Assembly (NCBI GenBank): GCA_035388585.1
Contig: DAOOQE010000019.1
Location: 1 to 23,632 of the forward strand
Length of the DNA: 23,632 bases
Origin: CAG-492 sp035388585
Lineage (GTDB): Bacteria > Bacillota > Clostridia > TANB77 > CAG-508
Direction of reading: 5' to 3'
Below, piece by piece: positions 6,182-14,241 of the stretch. The notes below the pieces were generated by a model that was given only the letters and a program-made list of their open reading frames with translations, did not search any database and had not been told where the DNA came from. The translations under genes and the position numbers were made by a program. The number at the start of each line of letters is the position of its first letter. Positions within the stretch are counted from its first letter, which is position 1.

Positions 6182-7129
6182 CTAATCTTCTTCTCTAGCA
6201 AAATCTAATTCTAATGAACGTAATTTATTAGTAACTTCATCTAATGATTTTTTTCCTAAATTTCTTACCTTCATCATATCAGCTTCTGATTTATTTGCTA
6301 AATCTTCAACTGTAGATATACCAGCTCTTTTCAAACAATTGAATGATCTTACTGATAATTCTAAGTCTTCGATTGACATTTCTAATACTTTTTCTTTTTT
6401 AGATTCTTCTTTTTCTATCATAACTTGTGTATTTTTTGCAGTTTCTGATAAATCTATAAATAATTCTAAATGTCCTGTCATAACTTTTGCTGCTAAGCTT
6501 AATGCTTCATATGGCATTGAACTTCCATCTGTCCAAACTTCTATTGTTAATTTATCATAATCAACCATTTGTCCTACTCTCGTATTTTCTACTGAGTAAT
6601 TAACTTTTTTTACTGGTGTATAGATAGAATCTATCGGAAGTACACCTAAAGGTTGACTATCTTTTTTATTTTTCTCAGCTGTGTTGTATCCTCTACCCAT
6701 TTCAGCTGTCATTTCTATAACTAAAGATCCACCCTCAGATACTGTAGCGATATGTAATTCTGGATTTAATACTTCAACTGTTCCGTCTGTTATTATGTCT
6801 CCAGCTTTTACTTCTCCTTCGCCTTTAAAATCTATTCTTAGAGTTTTTTCTTCGTTTCTATCTGATTTTAATCTTACATTTTTTAAATTAACTATTATCT
6901 CTGGTACATCTTCTACTACATTTTTGATTGTAGAGAATTCATGTAATACACCTTCAATTTTAACACTTGTGACAGCAGTTCCTGGAAGTGAAGATAACAA
7001 TATTCTTCTTAAAGAGTTACCTATTGTTATACCATATCCACGTTCTAATGGTTCACATACAAATTTAGCATAATAATTCTCATTATCTATCTCTAAGCAT
7101 TTAATATTTGGCTTTTCGAATTCTATCAT
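6182..7129 (-). CDS. rpoA: RNA polymerase alpha subunit
   Basis: The alpha subunit dimerises to start core RNA polymerase assembly and contacts promoter DNA and activators. The 315 residues show the N-terminal assembly domain (ERGYGITIGNSLRRILLSSLPG), an acidic/lysine linker at about 235-250 and the C-terminal domain (ELSVRSFNCLKRAGI...RNLGKKSLDEV) that binds UP elements. The AGGAGG RBS is well placed. The 110-nt gap before it contains two dyads (listed separately) that could allow separate control of rpoA-rplQ. Confidence 0.98.
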   Translation of the reverse strand: MIEFEKPNIKCLEIDNENYYAKFVCEPLERGYGITIGNSLRRILLSSLPGTAVTSVKIEGVLHEFSTIKNVVEDVPEIIVNLKNVRLKSDRNEEKTLRIDFKGEGEVKAGDIITDGTVEVLNPELHIATVSEGGSLVIEMTAEMGRGYNTAEKNKKDSQPLGVLPIDSIYTPVKKVNYSVENTRVGQMVDYDKLTIEVWTDGSSMPYEALSLAAKVMTGHLELFIDLSETAKNTQVMIEKEESKKEKVLEMSIEDLELSVRSFNCLKRAGISTVEDLANKSEADMMKVRNLGKKSLDEVTNKLRSLELDFAREED

Positions 7130-7151
7130 TTTAACCTCCTAATTAAGACTA

Positions 7152-7225
7152 TGGTTAATATTTTTAAAATATTACCTTATTTGTCCCTAATTTTTATATA
7201 ATAAAGTTTTTAGTGTTTGTTATCT
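7152..7225 (-). other. Two dyads between rpsD and rpoA
   Basis: On the minus strand, AGTGTTT...AAACACT (about 7203-7225, 7 bp) lies just after the rpsD stop. An imperfect stem of about 11 bp (7152-7175, AATATTTT arms inside GGT/ACC) precedes the rpoA RBS. Neither has a T-run, so they are not obvious terminators. Processing or translational control is possible. Confidence 0.4.
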
Positions 7226-7239
7226 AATAAACACTTTTA

Positions 7240-7866
7240 TTATTTAGAGTAAAGCTCTACTATTAAATGTTCTTCAACTGGTAAGTCGATTTCTTCTCTA
7301 TTTGCTAATCTTATAACTTTACCGTTTAAGTTTTCAGCGTCTTTTTCTAACCAAGGTGTAACTGGTCTAGATGCATTTTCTTCTACGCTTAATTTAATTG
7401 TTCCATTATCTCTTCTATTTTCTCTAACTGCGATTATATCTCCTGCTTTTACTAGGTAAGATGGAATATTAACTTTTTGTCCATTTACTTCAAATGCTCC
7501 GTGTGTTACTTGCATTCTAGCTTGTGCTCTTGAACTTCCAAATCCTAATCTGTAAACAACATTGTCTAATCTGCTTTCTAGTATTTGTAATAAGTTTTCA
7601 CCTGTAATTCCTTTACTGTTTGAAGCCATTTCAAAGTATTTTCTGAATTGTTTTTCACTTACTCCATAGAATGCTTTAGTTTTTTGTTTTTCTCTTAATT
7701 GAGTACCATATTCTGACAATTTTTTACTCTTTTGTCCATTTTGTCCTGGTGCATAATTTCTTCTAGAAATACTGCATTTGTCTGAATAACATCTTGAACC
7801 TTTTAAGAATAACTTTTGTCCTTCTCTACGGCAAATACGGCATTGTTCGTCTTTATATCTTGCCAT
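7240..7866 (-). CDS. rpsD: 30S ribosomal protein S4
   Basis: S4 is a primary 16S rRNA binder that nucleates 30S assembly, and in several bacteria it represses its own operon. The 208 residues show an N-terminal zinc finger (CRICRREG...CYSDKC, cysteines about 9, 12, 26 and 31), so this is the C+ form usual in Clostridia. The S4 RNA-binding domain follows (LESRLDNVVYRLGFGSSRAQARQ-type region, about 95-125). The start has a GGAAGGTGA ribosome binding site. Confidence 0.98.
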   Translation of the reverse strand: MARYKDEQCRICRREGQKLFLKGSRCYSDKCSISRRNYAPGQNGQKSKKLSEYGTQLREKQKTKAFYGVSEKQFRKYFEMASNSKGITGENLLQILESRLDNVVYRLGFGSSRAQARMQVTHGAFEVNGQKVNIPSYLVKAGDIIAVRENRRDNGTIKLSVEENASRPVTPWLEKDAENLNGKVIRLANREEIDLPVEEHLIVELYSK

Positions 7867-7927
7867 TTTTTTAATTCACCTTCCTTATTTATTATTACTT
7901 TCAACTTTTTATATTTTTTATCGTATT

Positions 7928-8326
7928 TTATACACGACGTCTTTTTGGTGGTCTACAACCATTGTGTGGTATTGGTGTTACATCTTTTATACTGCTAATT
8001 TCTAAACCTGCAACTTGTAATGATCTTATAGCTGCTTCACGTCCTGAACCTGGTCCTTTTACAAATACTTCTACTGTTTTCAATCCATGTTCCATAGCTG
8101 CTTTAGCTGCTGTTTCAGCTACTTCTCCAGCTGCAAATGGAGTGCTTTTTCTTGAACCTTTAAATCCATGTCCACCAGCACTTGACCAAGATAATGTATT
8201 ACCTTGAACATCTGTAATTGTAACGATTGTATTATTAAAACTAGAATGAATATGAGCCATACCTTTTTCGATATTTTTTCTATCTCTTCTTCTAGTAACT
8301 TTTTTTGTTACATTTTTTGTAGCCAT
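7928..8326 (-). CDS. rpsK: 30S ribosomal protein S11
   Basis: S11 forms part of the 30S platform near the mRNA exit. At 132 residues it has the family length, with motifs GMAHIHSSFNNTIVTITD, SAGGHGFKGSRKSTPFAA, VKGPGSGREAAIRSL and the invariant C-terminus TPIPHNGCRPPKRRRV. It lies 17 nt after rpsM, in the usual order rpsM-rpsK-rpsD-rpoA. Confidence 0.98.
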   Translation of the reverse strand: MATKNVTKKVTRRRDRKNIEKGMAHIHSSFNNTIVTITDVQGNTLSWSSAGGHGFKGSRKSTPFAAGEVAETAAKAAMEHGLKTVEVFVKGPGSGREAAIRSLQVAGLEISSIKDVTPIPHNGCRPPKRRRV

Positions 8327-8343
8327 TTATGTTTCCCTCCTAA

Positions 8344-8709
8344 TTATTTCTTACTTTTACTTACTAATTTTCTAGGTCCTTTTCTAGTACGAGCATTAGT
8401 TTTTGTTCTTTGTCCTCTTACTGGTAAACCTCTTCTATGTCTTAACCCTCTGTAGCATCCAATTTCTGTAAGTCTTTTAATATTTAGAGCAACTTCTCTA
8501 CGTAAGTCTCCCTCAACTTTAAAACCTTCCATTGCTGTTCTTATTGCTTTTTCTTGTTCGTCTGTTAAGTCTTTAACTCTTGTGTCTGGATTTACTCCAG
8601 CATTTTTTAATATTTTTTGTGAACTTGATAGACCTATTCCAAAAATATATGTCAATGCGATTTCTATTCTTTTTTCTCTAGGTAAATCTACTCCTGATAT
8701 ACGAGCCAT
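8344..8709 (-). CDS. rpsM: 30S ribosomal protein S13
   Basis: S13 is in the 30S head and contacts the P-site tRNA and the 50S subunit. At 121 residues it shows the helix-turn segment (LTYIFGIGLSSSQKIL), the RGLRHRRGLPVRGQRTKTNARTRKG-type C-terminus and a GGAGGTGC ribosome binding site 9 nt before ATG. It is separated from rpmJ by 271 nt containing a strong hairpin, an unusually long gap for this junction. Confidence 0.98.
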   Translation of the reverse strand: MARISGVDLPREKRIEIALTYIFGIGLSSSQKILKNAGVNPDTRVKDLTDEQEKAIRTAMEGFKVEGDLRREVALNIKRLTEIGCYRGLRHRRGLPVRGQRTKTNARTRKGPRKLVSKSKK

Positions 8710-8779
8710 TCTTTTAGCACCTCCAAATGATTTTTTATTATTTTTTATTAATTTTGTTGTTTGTTGTTTTTTACATCTA

Positions 8780-8843
8780 TACTAAAGTGAAATGAACTAA
8801 TATGTAAATTCGGATTGTCTGTTTACTATATTAGTCTTTAGTA
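8780..8843 (-). promoter_or_regulatory. Extended hairpin in the rpsM leader
   Basis: Three stacked perfect stems: TACTAAAG (8780-8787) with CTTTAGTA (8836-8843); ACTAATAT (8796-8803) with ATATTAGT (8828-8835); GTAAA (8804-8808) with TTTAC (8822-8826). There is an 8-nt bulge at 8788-8795, a 13-nt loop and no T-run. It lies 70 nt upstream of rpsM. I infer an autoregulatory leader for the alpha operon, possibly bound by S4 or another r-protein. Confidence 0.5.
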
Positions 8844-8879
8844 TTACATATAAAAAATATATATAAACACATATCTAAT

Positions 8880-8885
8880 ATTATA
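8880..8885 (-). promoter_or_regulatory. Possible -10 box upstream of rpsM
   Basis: A minus-strand TATAAT lies just upstream of the hairpin leader, where a promoter for rpsM-rpsK-rpsD-rpoA-rplQ would be expected. No good -35 is found at 16-18 bp, so the call is weak. Confidence 0.25.
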
Positions 8886-8980
8886 CAATTTTCATTGTAC
8901 AGCCGCCTTCAGATTGTGTTAATATCAATTTTGCATTTTTTATAGTTTATTTCTATATTTAATTGTTTTGGTTAATTTTA

Positions 8981-9094
8981 TTAACCTTGTCTTTGCTTAT
9001 GTTTAGGATTTTCACAAATAACCCTAATTACACCTTTTCTTTTGATTACTTTGCACTTTTCGCACATTGGTTTTACTGATGGTCTTACTTTCAT
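8981..9094 (-). CDS. rpmJ: 50S ribosomal protein L36
   Basis: A 37-residue protein, starting MKVRPSVKPMCEKCKVIKR and ending HKQRQG. This is the complete L36 with its C-C-C-H zinc site (C11, C14, C27, H32). L36 stabilises the 23S rRNA core near the GTPase centre. The RBS (GGAGGTG) and ATG at 9094 are clear, and it follows infA by 32 nt as in most Firmicutes. The zinc form implies zinc-dependent ribosome maturation. No zinc-free paralog is in the window. Confidence 0.97.
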   Translation of the reverse strand: MKVRPSVKPMCEKCKVIKRKGVIRVICENPKHKQRQG

Positions 9095-9126
9095 TTCACT
9101 ACACCTCCTGTAAATATTTCTACAAT

Positions 9127-9345
9127 TTATTTTGCTCTCCAAGTTATACGTCCTCGGGTCAAGTCGTAAGGTGAAAGTTCTACTTTTACTTTATCGCCTG
9201 GGAGTATTTTGATATAATTCATTCTTAATTTTCCTGAAATATGAGCTAATATTTGATGTCCATTTTCAAGTTCTACTTTGAAATTAGTATTTGGTAGTGT
9301 TTCTACAACAACTCCTTCTACTTCAATAACATCTTCTTTTGCCAT
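9127..9345 (-). CDS. infA: Translation initiation factor IF-1
   Basis: IF-1 binds the 30S A site during initiation. The 72-residue OB-fold protein starts MAKEDVIEVEG and includes ETLPNTNFKVEL, HISGKLRMNYIKILPGDKV and ends DLTRGRITWRAK. I chose ATG at 9345 because it lies 5 nt after GGAGG and gives the exact family length. A TTG four codons upstream overlaps the RBS. The small KOW-domain gene often found between map and infA in Firmicutes is missing from the 171-nt gap. Confidence 0.97.
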   Translation of the reverse strand: MAKEDVIEVEGVVVETLPNTNFKVELENGHQILAHISGKLRMNYIKILPGDKVKVELSPYDLTRGRITWRAK

Positions 9346-9516
9346 TTTTACCTCCAATTTGTTTATTTTTACTATTATTTAACTATTTAATTCTAATATT
9401 GTATTATAATTACGATTGAATTTATAATACATAACATATTCTTAATCTTATTATAGTTATTCAGTAAAAATAATTTCTATTTTTATACACAATAGCTTTT
9501 ATAGTATATATCATTT

Positions 9517-10287
9517 CTATAAAATTGTCAAGACTTCTGGCTCTTTTTCTGTAATTAATATTGTGTTTTCATAATGAGCAGATAGTGTTCCATCTGCTGT
9601 TTTAATTGTCCATCCATCTTCAGCTTCTATTATGTCCGATTTTCCTTGTATTACCATTGGTTCTATTGCTAGAGTCATACCTGGTTCAAGTCTTATACCT
9701 CTTCCTGGTTTTCCATAATTTGGTATTCCAGGATCTTCATGCATTTGCTTTCCTATTCCATGACCTTGAAATTCTCTTACAACTGAATATCCATTTTTTT
9801 CAACAAACGCTCCTATAGCATGACATACATCACCTATTCTGTTTCCTGGAATTGCATATTTTATACCTTCAAAAAATGCTTGTTTAGTAATTTCTACTAA
9901 TCTTTTAGCTTCTTTTGTACCACTTCCAACTACATAAGTTCTTGCTGCGTCTCCATTATATCCATTTTTCAAAACAACTAAATCAATACTTACAATATCT
10001 CCATCTTTAATTATTGTTTTGCTAGATGGAATTCCGTGTATTACTTCATCATTTATTGAAACACAAAGTGTTGCTGGAAATGATGGCATACCTTTTATTC
10101 CAGTACTGTATCCTTTTTGTGCAGGAATTCCTCCATTTTCTTTTATAACTTGTTCTGCAATTTTATCTAATTCTAATGTTGAGATTCCTGGTTTTATTTC
10201 TTGTTCCAATTTTGCATGTACTAATGCTGTTACTTTACAAGCTTGTCTCATTAACTCAATTTCTTTTTTAGATTTTATAGTTACCAA
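9517..10287 (-). CDS. map: Type I methionine aminopeptidase
   Basis: Removes the initiator methionine from nascent proteins in the cytoplasm, using two divalent metal ions. The 256 residues carry the five expected ligands: D102 (SIDLVV), D113 (NGDAART), H176 (GHGIG), E209 (AIEP) and E240 (YENT), plus substrate-pocket H84 (VIHGIP). The start is TTG at 10287 with AAGGAAG upstream; the next ATG is residue 13 and would cut the conserved IKSKKEIELM segment. Map acts on newly made chains from the ribosomes this cluster encodes. Confidence 0.97.
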   Translation of the reverse strand: MVTIKSKKEIELMRQACKVTALVHAKLEQEIKPGISTLELDKIAEQVIKENGGIPAQKGYSTGIKGMPSFPATLCVSINDEVIHGIPSSKTIIKDGDIVSIDLVVLKNGYNGDAARTYVVGSGTKEAKRLVEITKQAFFEGIKYAIPGNRIGDVCHAIGAFVEKNGYSVVREFQGHGIGKQMHEDPGIPNYGKPGRGIRLEPGMTLAIEPMVIQGKSDIIEAEDGWTIKTADGTLSAHYENTILITEKEPEVLTIL

Positions 10288-10309
10288 TTTTTCTTACTTC
10301 CTTTTACTT

Positions 10310-10470
10310 ATTTTCTTTTTATTTATTCTATTTTTATTTGTTTTATTTTTATTTGTTTTATTTTTATTGATTTATCTAATTCATTTATTCTATTTTTATT
10401 TGTTTTATTTTTATTGATTTATCTAATTCATTTATTTTATTTTTATTTATTTTATTTTTATTTGTTTTAA
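10310..10470. repeat. 47-bp tandem repeat in the adk-map gap
   Basis: The segment with GATTTATCTAATTCATTTATT occurs at 10369 and again at 10416, 47 bp apart. It sits inside a longer field of TTTTATTTG-like units of about 10-16 bp. It fills most of the 215 nt between adk and map and is noncoding. Confidence 0.75.
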
Positions 10471-10502
10471 TTTTTCTTAATTTTATTTTGATTATATTAA
10501 TT

Positions 10503-11165
10503 TTATTTAATTTTTTCCATAATGTCATCACAGGCTTCTTCAGCGAATCTGTTAATTCTTTTACTTATTTCTTCAACTATAACAATTCCTTTTTTATTAT
10601 AAAAATCTATTAATGGTTTTGTTTGTGTATCATATATTTCCAACCTTTTTTCAATTGCTTTTGGATCACTATCATCTTCTCTAATTTTTAATTCAGAACC
10701 GCATACATCACATATCCCATCGACTTTTGGTGGGAATATTTCTATATTAAATGTTGATTTACAATCTTGATTTGAGCATACTCTTCTATTTAACATTCTT
10801 GTTATTATTTCTTCTCTCGGTGTTTCTAAATTAACAACCCAGTCAACCTTTTGACCTTTTTTCGAAAGTATTTCATCTAGTTTTTCCGCTTGAATTATAT
10901 TTCTAGGGAATCCGTCTAATATAATACCTGGAGCATCATTTAATTCTTCCAATCTTTTTTCTACCATAGAAATAGTTATTTCATCTGGAACTAGGCACCC
11001 TTTTGAAATATGCTTATCTGCTTCTATACCCAATTCTGTTCCTTTTGCAATATTCTCTCTAAAAATATCTCCTGTTGATAATTGAATCCAATTATTTCTT
11101 TTGCTTAATATACCTGCCACTGTTCCTTTTCCTGTTCCTTGTGCACCCAATAAAATTATTAACAT
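10503..11165 (-). CDS. adk: Adenylate kinase with zinc LID
   Basis: Catalyses ATP + AMP to 2 ADP in the cytoplasm. The 220 residues show the P-loop GAQGTGKGT (7-15; the usual motif is GPPGAGKGT), the AMP-binding segments (STGDIFRENI, LDGFPRN) and a LID with four cysteines (C130, C135, C152, C155). The first pair is CX4C rather than the usual CX2C, an odd spacing to check for metal binding. It begins with a strong AAAGGAG site. A 644-nt gap separates it from secY, so it may start a separate transcription unit. Confidence 0.95.
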   Translation of the reverse strand: MLIILLGAQGTGKGTVAGILSKRNNWIQLSTGDIFRENIAKGTELGIEADKHISKGCLVPDEITISMVEKRLEELNDAPGIILDGFPRNIIQAEKLDEILSKKGQKVDWVVNLETPREEIITRMLNRRVCSNQDCKSTFNIEIFPPKVDGICDVCGSELKIREDDSDPKAIEKRLEIYDTQTKPLIDFYNKKGIVIVEEISKRINRFAEEACDDIMEKIK

Positions 11166-11346
11166 ATTATTTCTCCTTTTGCTTGATTAAAGCCTTTTCC
11201 GCCTATCTTAAATAAATAAATAATTATTCTTAATCTAATTCTTCTAATTAAAATTTTCTAATCTAATTTTTAGTTAAACTTTTTAATCAATTTTTTCTAA
11301 TTCAAATTTATAAATAAAATTTTATAATTACAATATTTGCTACATA
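11166..11346. other. AT-rich spacer upstream of adk
   Basis: This is the right-hand part of the adk leader region. It holds degenerate TAATCTAATT-like repeats and no convincing gene, promoter or terminator. The adk RBS lies at its left edge. Confidence 0.5.
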
Positions 11347-11573
11347 TACCATAATAATTTAATTATATATTTTAATTTGAAGTGGACGCGCAGCTTGGGA
11401 GTCTAGAAAGGCTATGAAAATCAATATTTTATGAGAGTGTGTTGGATTTATGATTTGTTTTACAAATCATATAATTCAATAAAACACTCAAATAAAATTT
11501 TAGATTTTCAAGTCTATCTCAGACGACCAGTAAGGACACAAAAATTCAAATATATAATTAAATTATTATGGTA
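11347..11573. mobile_element. 227-bp near-palindromic element (MITE-like or long hairpin RNA)
   Basis: The outer 26 bp (11347-11372 and 11548-11573) are perfect inverted repeats beginning TACCATAATAATTT. Pairing continues with small bulges through GTG/CAC, GTCT/AGAC, GAAAATC/GATTTTC, GAGTGT/ACACTC and TTGGATT/AATTCAA to an 8-bp stem TGATTTGT/ACAAATCA with loop TTT near 11451-11469. The ends read TACC...GGTA, compatible with a TA target duplication of an IS630/mariner-type MITE, which is inference. At least three mismatched positions are G-U-compatible only on the plus strand, which would favour a plus-strand RNA. A 60-codon plus frame inside lacks an RBS. Confidence 0.6.
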
Positions 11574-11714
11574 CAAAACATTCATAAATTCATACCATAC
11601 AAATTCATTATAAACCTTTTGTATCTAACTATTAAAAATCCAATTATATTTATTAACTTTATTTACTTATTTGAAATAGGCTAAAAGCCAATTCTTACTT
11701 ATTAACAAATTTCA
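11574..11714. other. Spacer between palindrome and secY hairpin
   Basis: AT-rich, with no gene seen. It contains a short GGCT-AAA-AGCC dyad near 11679-11691, flanked by TTTGAAAT and ATTTCAAA arms that could form an enclosing stem. Confidence 0.4.
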
Positions 11715-11752
11715 AAGTTGGAGATAAAAAAATACATTTCATGCTCCAACTT
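11715..11752 (-). terminator. Possible secY terminator hairpin
   Basis: AAGTTGGAG (11715-11723) pairs perfectly with CTCCAACTT (11744-11752) across a 20-nt loop, about 58 nt after the secY stop on the minus strand. The 3' flank is T-rich but lacks a continuous run, so termination may be partial. Confidence 0.4.
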
Positions 11753-11809
11753 CTACTCTTAATATTATTAAAACATAGTTATTACAACTTTTGCTTCTTT
11801 ATTACATTT

Positions 11810-13159
11810 TTATTCTAAGAATCCTTTGTAATGTCTCATTACCAATTGAGATTCTAATTGTTGTATTGTTTCTAATGCAACACCTACAACTATTAATATT
11901 GAAGTTCCTCCAAATGCTAAATCTAATGTTGTAAATCTTAACATCATAGGAAGTATTGCTATAATTGCTAGGAACAATCCACCAAAAAGTGTTATTTTTC
12001 CTATAATTGCACTTAAATATTGTGTTGTTGGTTTTCCTGCTCTTATTCCTGGAATAAATCCTCCGTTTTTCTTAACATTATTTGATACTTCTGCTGGATT
12101 AAATGTTGCATAAGTATAAAAGAATGTAAATCCAACGATTAGTAATAAGTATATTGCTGCATTAACTAATGAATATCCTATTGGCAATTTATATGTAATT
12201 GTTGATAATCCATCAGTTCCTGGTACTTGCATTATTGAAGTAGATGTAGCAATAGATAACTTATATATTACTGCTAAAATCCCTGTTTCTGCTGCTATAT
12301 TACTCTTGAATATGCTTATTATCATAGCTGGGAAAGTCATAAATGAAGATGCAAATATGATTGGCATTACACCTGCCATAGCTAGCTTTAATGGTATATG
12401 TGTATTTTGTGCACCAACCATTTTTCTTCCTACAACTTTTTTAGAATATTGTACTTGTACTCTTCTTTCTGCTTGTTGTACAAATACAACTCCTGCTACT
12501 AATAATATTGCTCCAAATAATATTGCTAATCCAAGTATTAGATTTTCTGTTTTAAATGCTCCTGAAAATATCATTTGCCACATTGTTTGGATTGCACTTG
12601 GTAATCCTGATGCAATACCTGCAAATATAATAACTGATATCCCATTACCTATACCCTTGTTAGTTATTTGATCTCCTAACCACATTAGTAGAGCTGTTCC
12701 AGCCATAAATGATAACACTACTACTGAACCTGTTAAGAATCCTGGATTTATAAATATTTTTGAATATGATAAATACAATCCTAATCCTTCTACTAATGCT
12801 AATACCACTGTAAGAATTTTTGTATATCTATTTACCTTATTTCTTCCTTCTTCTCCACCTTCTTTAGTTAATTTTTCTAAAGATGGTATTACCATTGCTA
12901 ATAATTGTATTACAATTGAAGCTGTGATATATGGAGTTATTGACATTGCAAATATTGAAAGTCTTGAAAAAGCTCCTCCTGATATTGTGTCAATAAGTTG
13001 AGTTATTCCTCCACTACTTACAGATGATAACGCAGTTGTATCAACTGCTGGAACTGATATAAAAGATCCTAGTCTGAAAACAACTATTAGTAATAATGTA
13101 AATAATAGTCTTTTTCTAACTTCTGGAGTCTTTAAAGCATTTTTAATGGTGTTAAACAA
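11810..13159 (-). CDS. secY: Sec translocon subunit SecY
   Basis: SecY is the membrane channel for protein export and insertion, acting with SecE/SecG and SecA. The 449 residues show about ten hydrophobic segments, the early FRLGSFISVP stretch, the TM2 region (GGAFSRLSIFAMSITPYITASI) and cytoplasmic loop motifs (NKGIGNGISVIIFAGI; GFIPGIRAGKPT). It starts at TTG 13159 directly after the rplO stop, with GAGGTG six nt upstream inside rplO, which indicates translational coupling. secY after rplO is the universal spc-operon arrangement. Confidence 0.98.
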   Translation of the reverse strand: MFNTIKNALKTPEVRKRLLFTLLLIVVFRLGSFISVPAVDTTALSSVSSGGITQLIDTISGGAFSRLSIFAMSITPYITASIVIQLLAMVIPSLEKLTKEGGEEGRNKVNRYTKILTVVLALVEGLGLYLSYSKIFINPGFLTGSVVVLSFMAGTALLMWLGDQITNKGIGNGISVIIFAGIASGLPSAIQTMWQMIFSGAFKTENLILGLAILFGAILLVAGVVFVQQAERRVQVQYSKKVVGRKMVGAQNTHIPLKLAMAGVMPIIFASSFMTFPAMIISIFKSNIAAETGILAVIYKLSIATSTSIMQVPGTDGLSTITYKLPIGYSLVNAAIYLLLIVGFTFFYTYATFNPAEVSNNVKKNGGFIPGIRAGKPTTQYLSAIIGKITLFGGLFLAIIAILPMMLRFTTLDLAFGGTSILIVVGVALETIQQLESQLVMRHYKGFLE

Positions 13160-13594
13160 TTAGATCACCTCTGTCTTTCCACCTAAAGCCTCAATTTTTT
13201 CTTTAGCAGCTTTAGTAAATCTCTTAGCTTTTACAGCTAATTTTTTCTCTAAGTTTCCTGTAGCTAATATCACGATACCATCATTAATTTTTTTAATGAT
13301 TCCATCAGCGATTAAGCTTTCTGCTGTTACTTCTTCTGTAGTTGCTTTATTTAACATTGTTAATGTTACTTCTGTATATGTTTTAGCGTGAATATTTGTG
13401 AATCCTCTTTTTGGTAGTCTTCTATATAATGGTGTTTGACCACCTTCGAATCCTCTTCTTACTCCACCACCTGATCTAGCTTTTTGTCCTTTATGTCCTC
13501 TTCCAGATGTTTTTCCTAATCCAGAACCAGTTCCACGTCCAACTCTTGTTCTTGTTTTTGCTGTTGTTGCTGGTTTTAATTCATCTAATTTCAT
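13160..13594 (-). CDS. rplO: 50S ribosomal protein L15
   Basis: L15 is a late-assembly 23S rRNA binder. The 144 residues have the basic extended N-terminus (RTRVGRGTGSGLGKTSGRGHKGQ, then RSGGG and QTPLYRRLPKRGF) and a globular C-terminus (LAVKAKRFTKAAKEKIEALGG). The RBS (AAGGAGGTG) is strong. It follows rpsE with a 104-nt AT-rich gap, where rpmD (L30) would normally be. Confidence 0.98.
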   Translation of the reverse strand: MKLDELKPATTAKTRTRVGRGTGSGLGKTSGRGHKGQKARSGGGVRRGFEGGQTPLYRRLPKRGFTNIHAKTYTEVTLTMLNKATTEEVTAESLIADGIIKKINDGIVILATGNLEKKLAVKAKRFTKAAKEKIEALGGKTEVI

Positions 13595-13698
13595 TGTGCG
13601 GTTACACCTCCTTAATCTTGTTATTAATAGTATATACTATAAAAATTTTTAAATCAATAAATTTTTTTATTATTTACAATATTTTTATGAGTATATTT

Positions 13699-14184
13699 TT
13701 ATAATATTTCTTCGACTTTTTTTCCTCTTTTTTTAGCAACTTGCTCTGCAGTTTTCATTTTTTTCAAACCTTCAAGTGTAGCATAAACAACGTTTCTTGG
13801 GTTGTTTGTTCCTAAAACTTTAGTTCTTATATCTTTGTATCCTGCTAATTCTAATACTGGTCTTACGCTTCCTCCAGCGATAACTCCAGTACCTTCTCCA
13901 GCTGGTTTTAATATTACTTTTGCACTACCAAAAGTTCCGATATATTCGTGTGGTATAGTTGTTTCAACTATTGGAACTTCTACTAAGTTCTTTTTAGCTT
14001 CTTGAATAGCTTTTTTGATTGCATCTGGAACTTCTGCTGCTTTTCCATTTCCAACTCCAACGTGTCCTGCTTCATCTCCAACAACTACAACAGCACTAAA
14101 TCTAAAATTTCTACCACCTTTAACAACTTTGGCAACTCTATTTATAGCTACAACTTTTTCTTTTAATTCTGATGTGTTTTCCAT
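13699..14184 (-). CDS. rpsE: 30S ribosomal protein S5
   Basis: S5 takes part in decoding fidelity at the mRNA entry side. The 161 residues show the N-terminal dsRNA-binding-like domain (GGRNFRFSAVVVVGDEAGHVGVGNGKAAEVPDAI region) and the C-terminal domain (GTGVIAGGSVRPVLELAGYKDI, LGTNNPRNVVYAT). The start ATG at 14184 has a GGAGGG site. Confidence 0.98.
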   Translation of the reverse strand: MENTSELKEKVVAINRVAKVVKGGRNFRFSAVVVVGDEAGHVGVGNGKAAEVPDAIKKAIQEAKKNLVEVPIVETTIPHEYIGTFGSAKVILKPAGEGTGVIAGGSVRPVLELAGYKDIRTKVLGTNNPRNVVYATLEGLKKMKTAEQVAKKRGKKVEEIL

Positions 14185-14241
14185 TGTTATAAATTTCCCT
14201 CCTTTTACAAAACTTAATGTTTTATGTAATTTCTATTATTA

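Noticed and set aside
9358..9516. Small KOW-domain gene usually between map and infA
   Set aside because: I looked for it, but the gap is only 171 nt and shows no RBS or matching reading frame.
11431..11613. 60-codon plus-strand frame inside the palindrome
   Set aside because: No ribosome binding site, and the sequence is explained by inverted-repeat pairing; the composition does not look like a protein.
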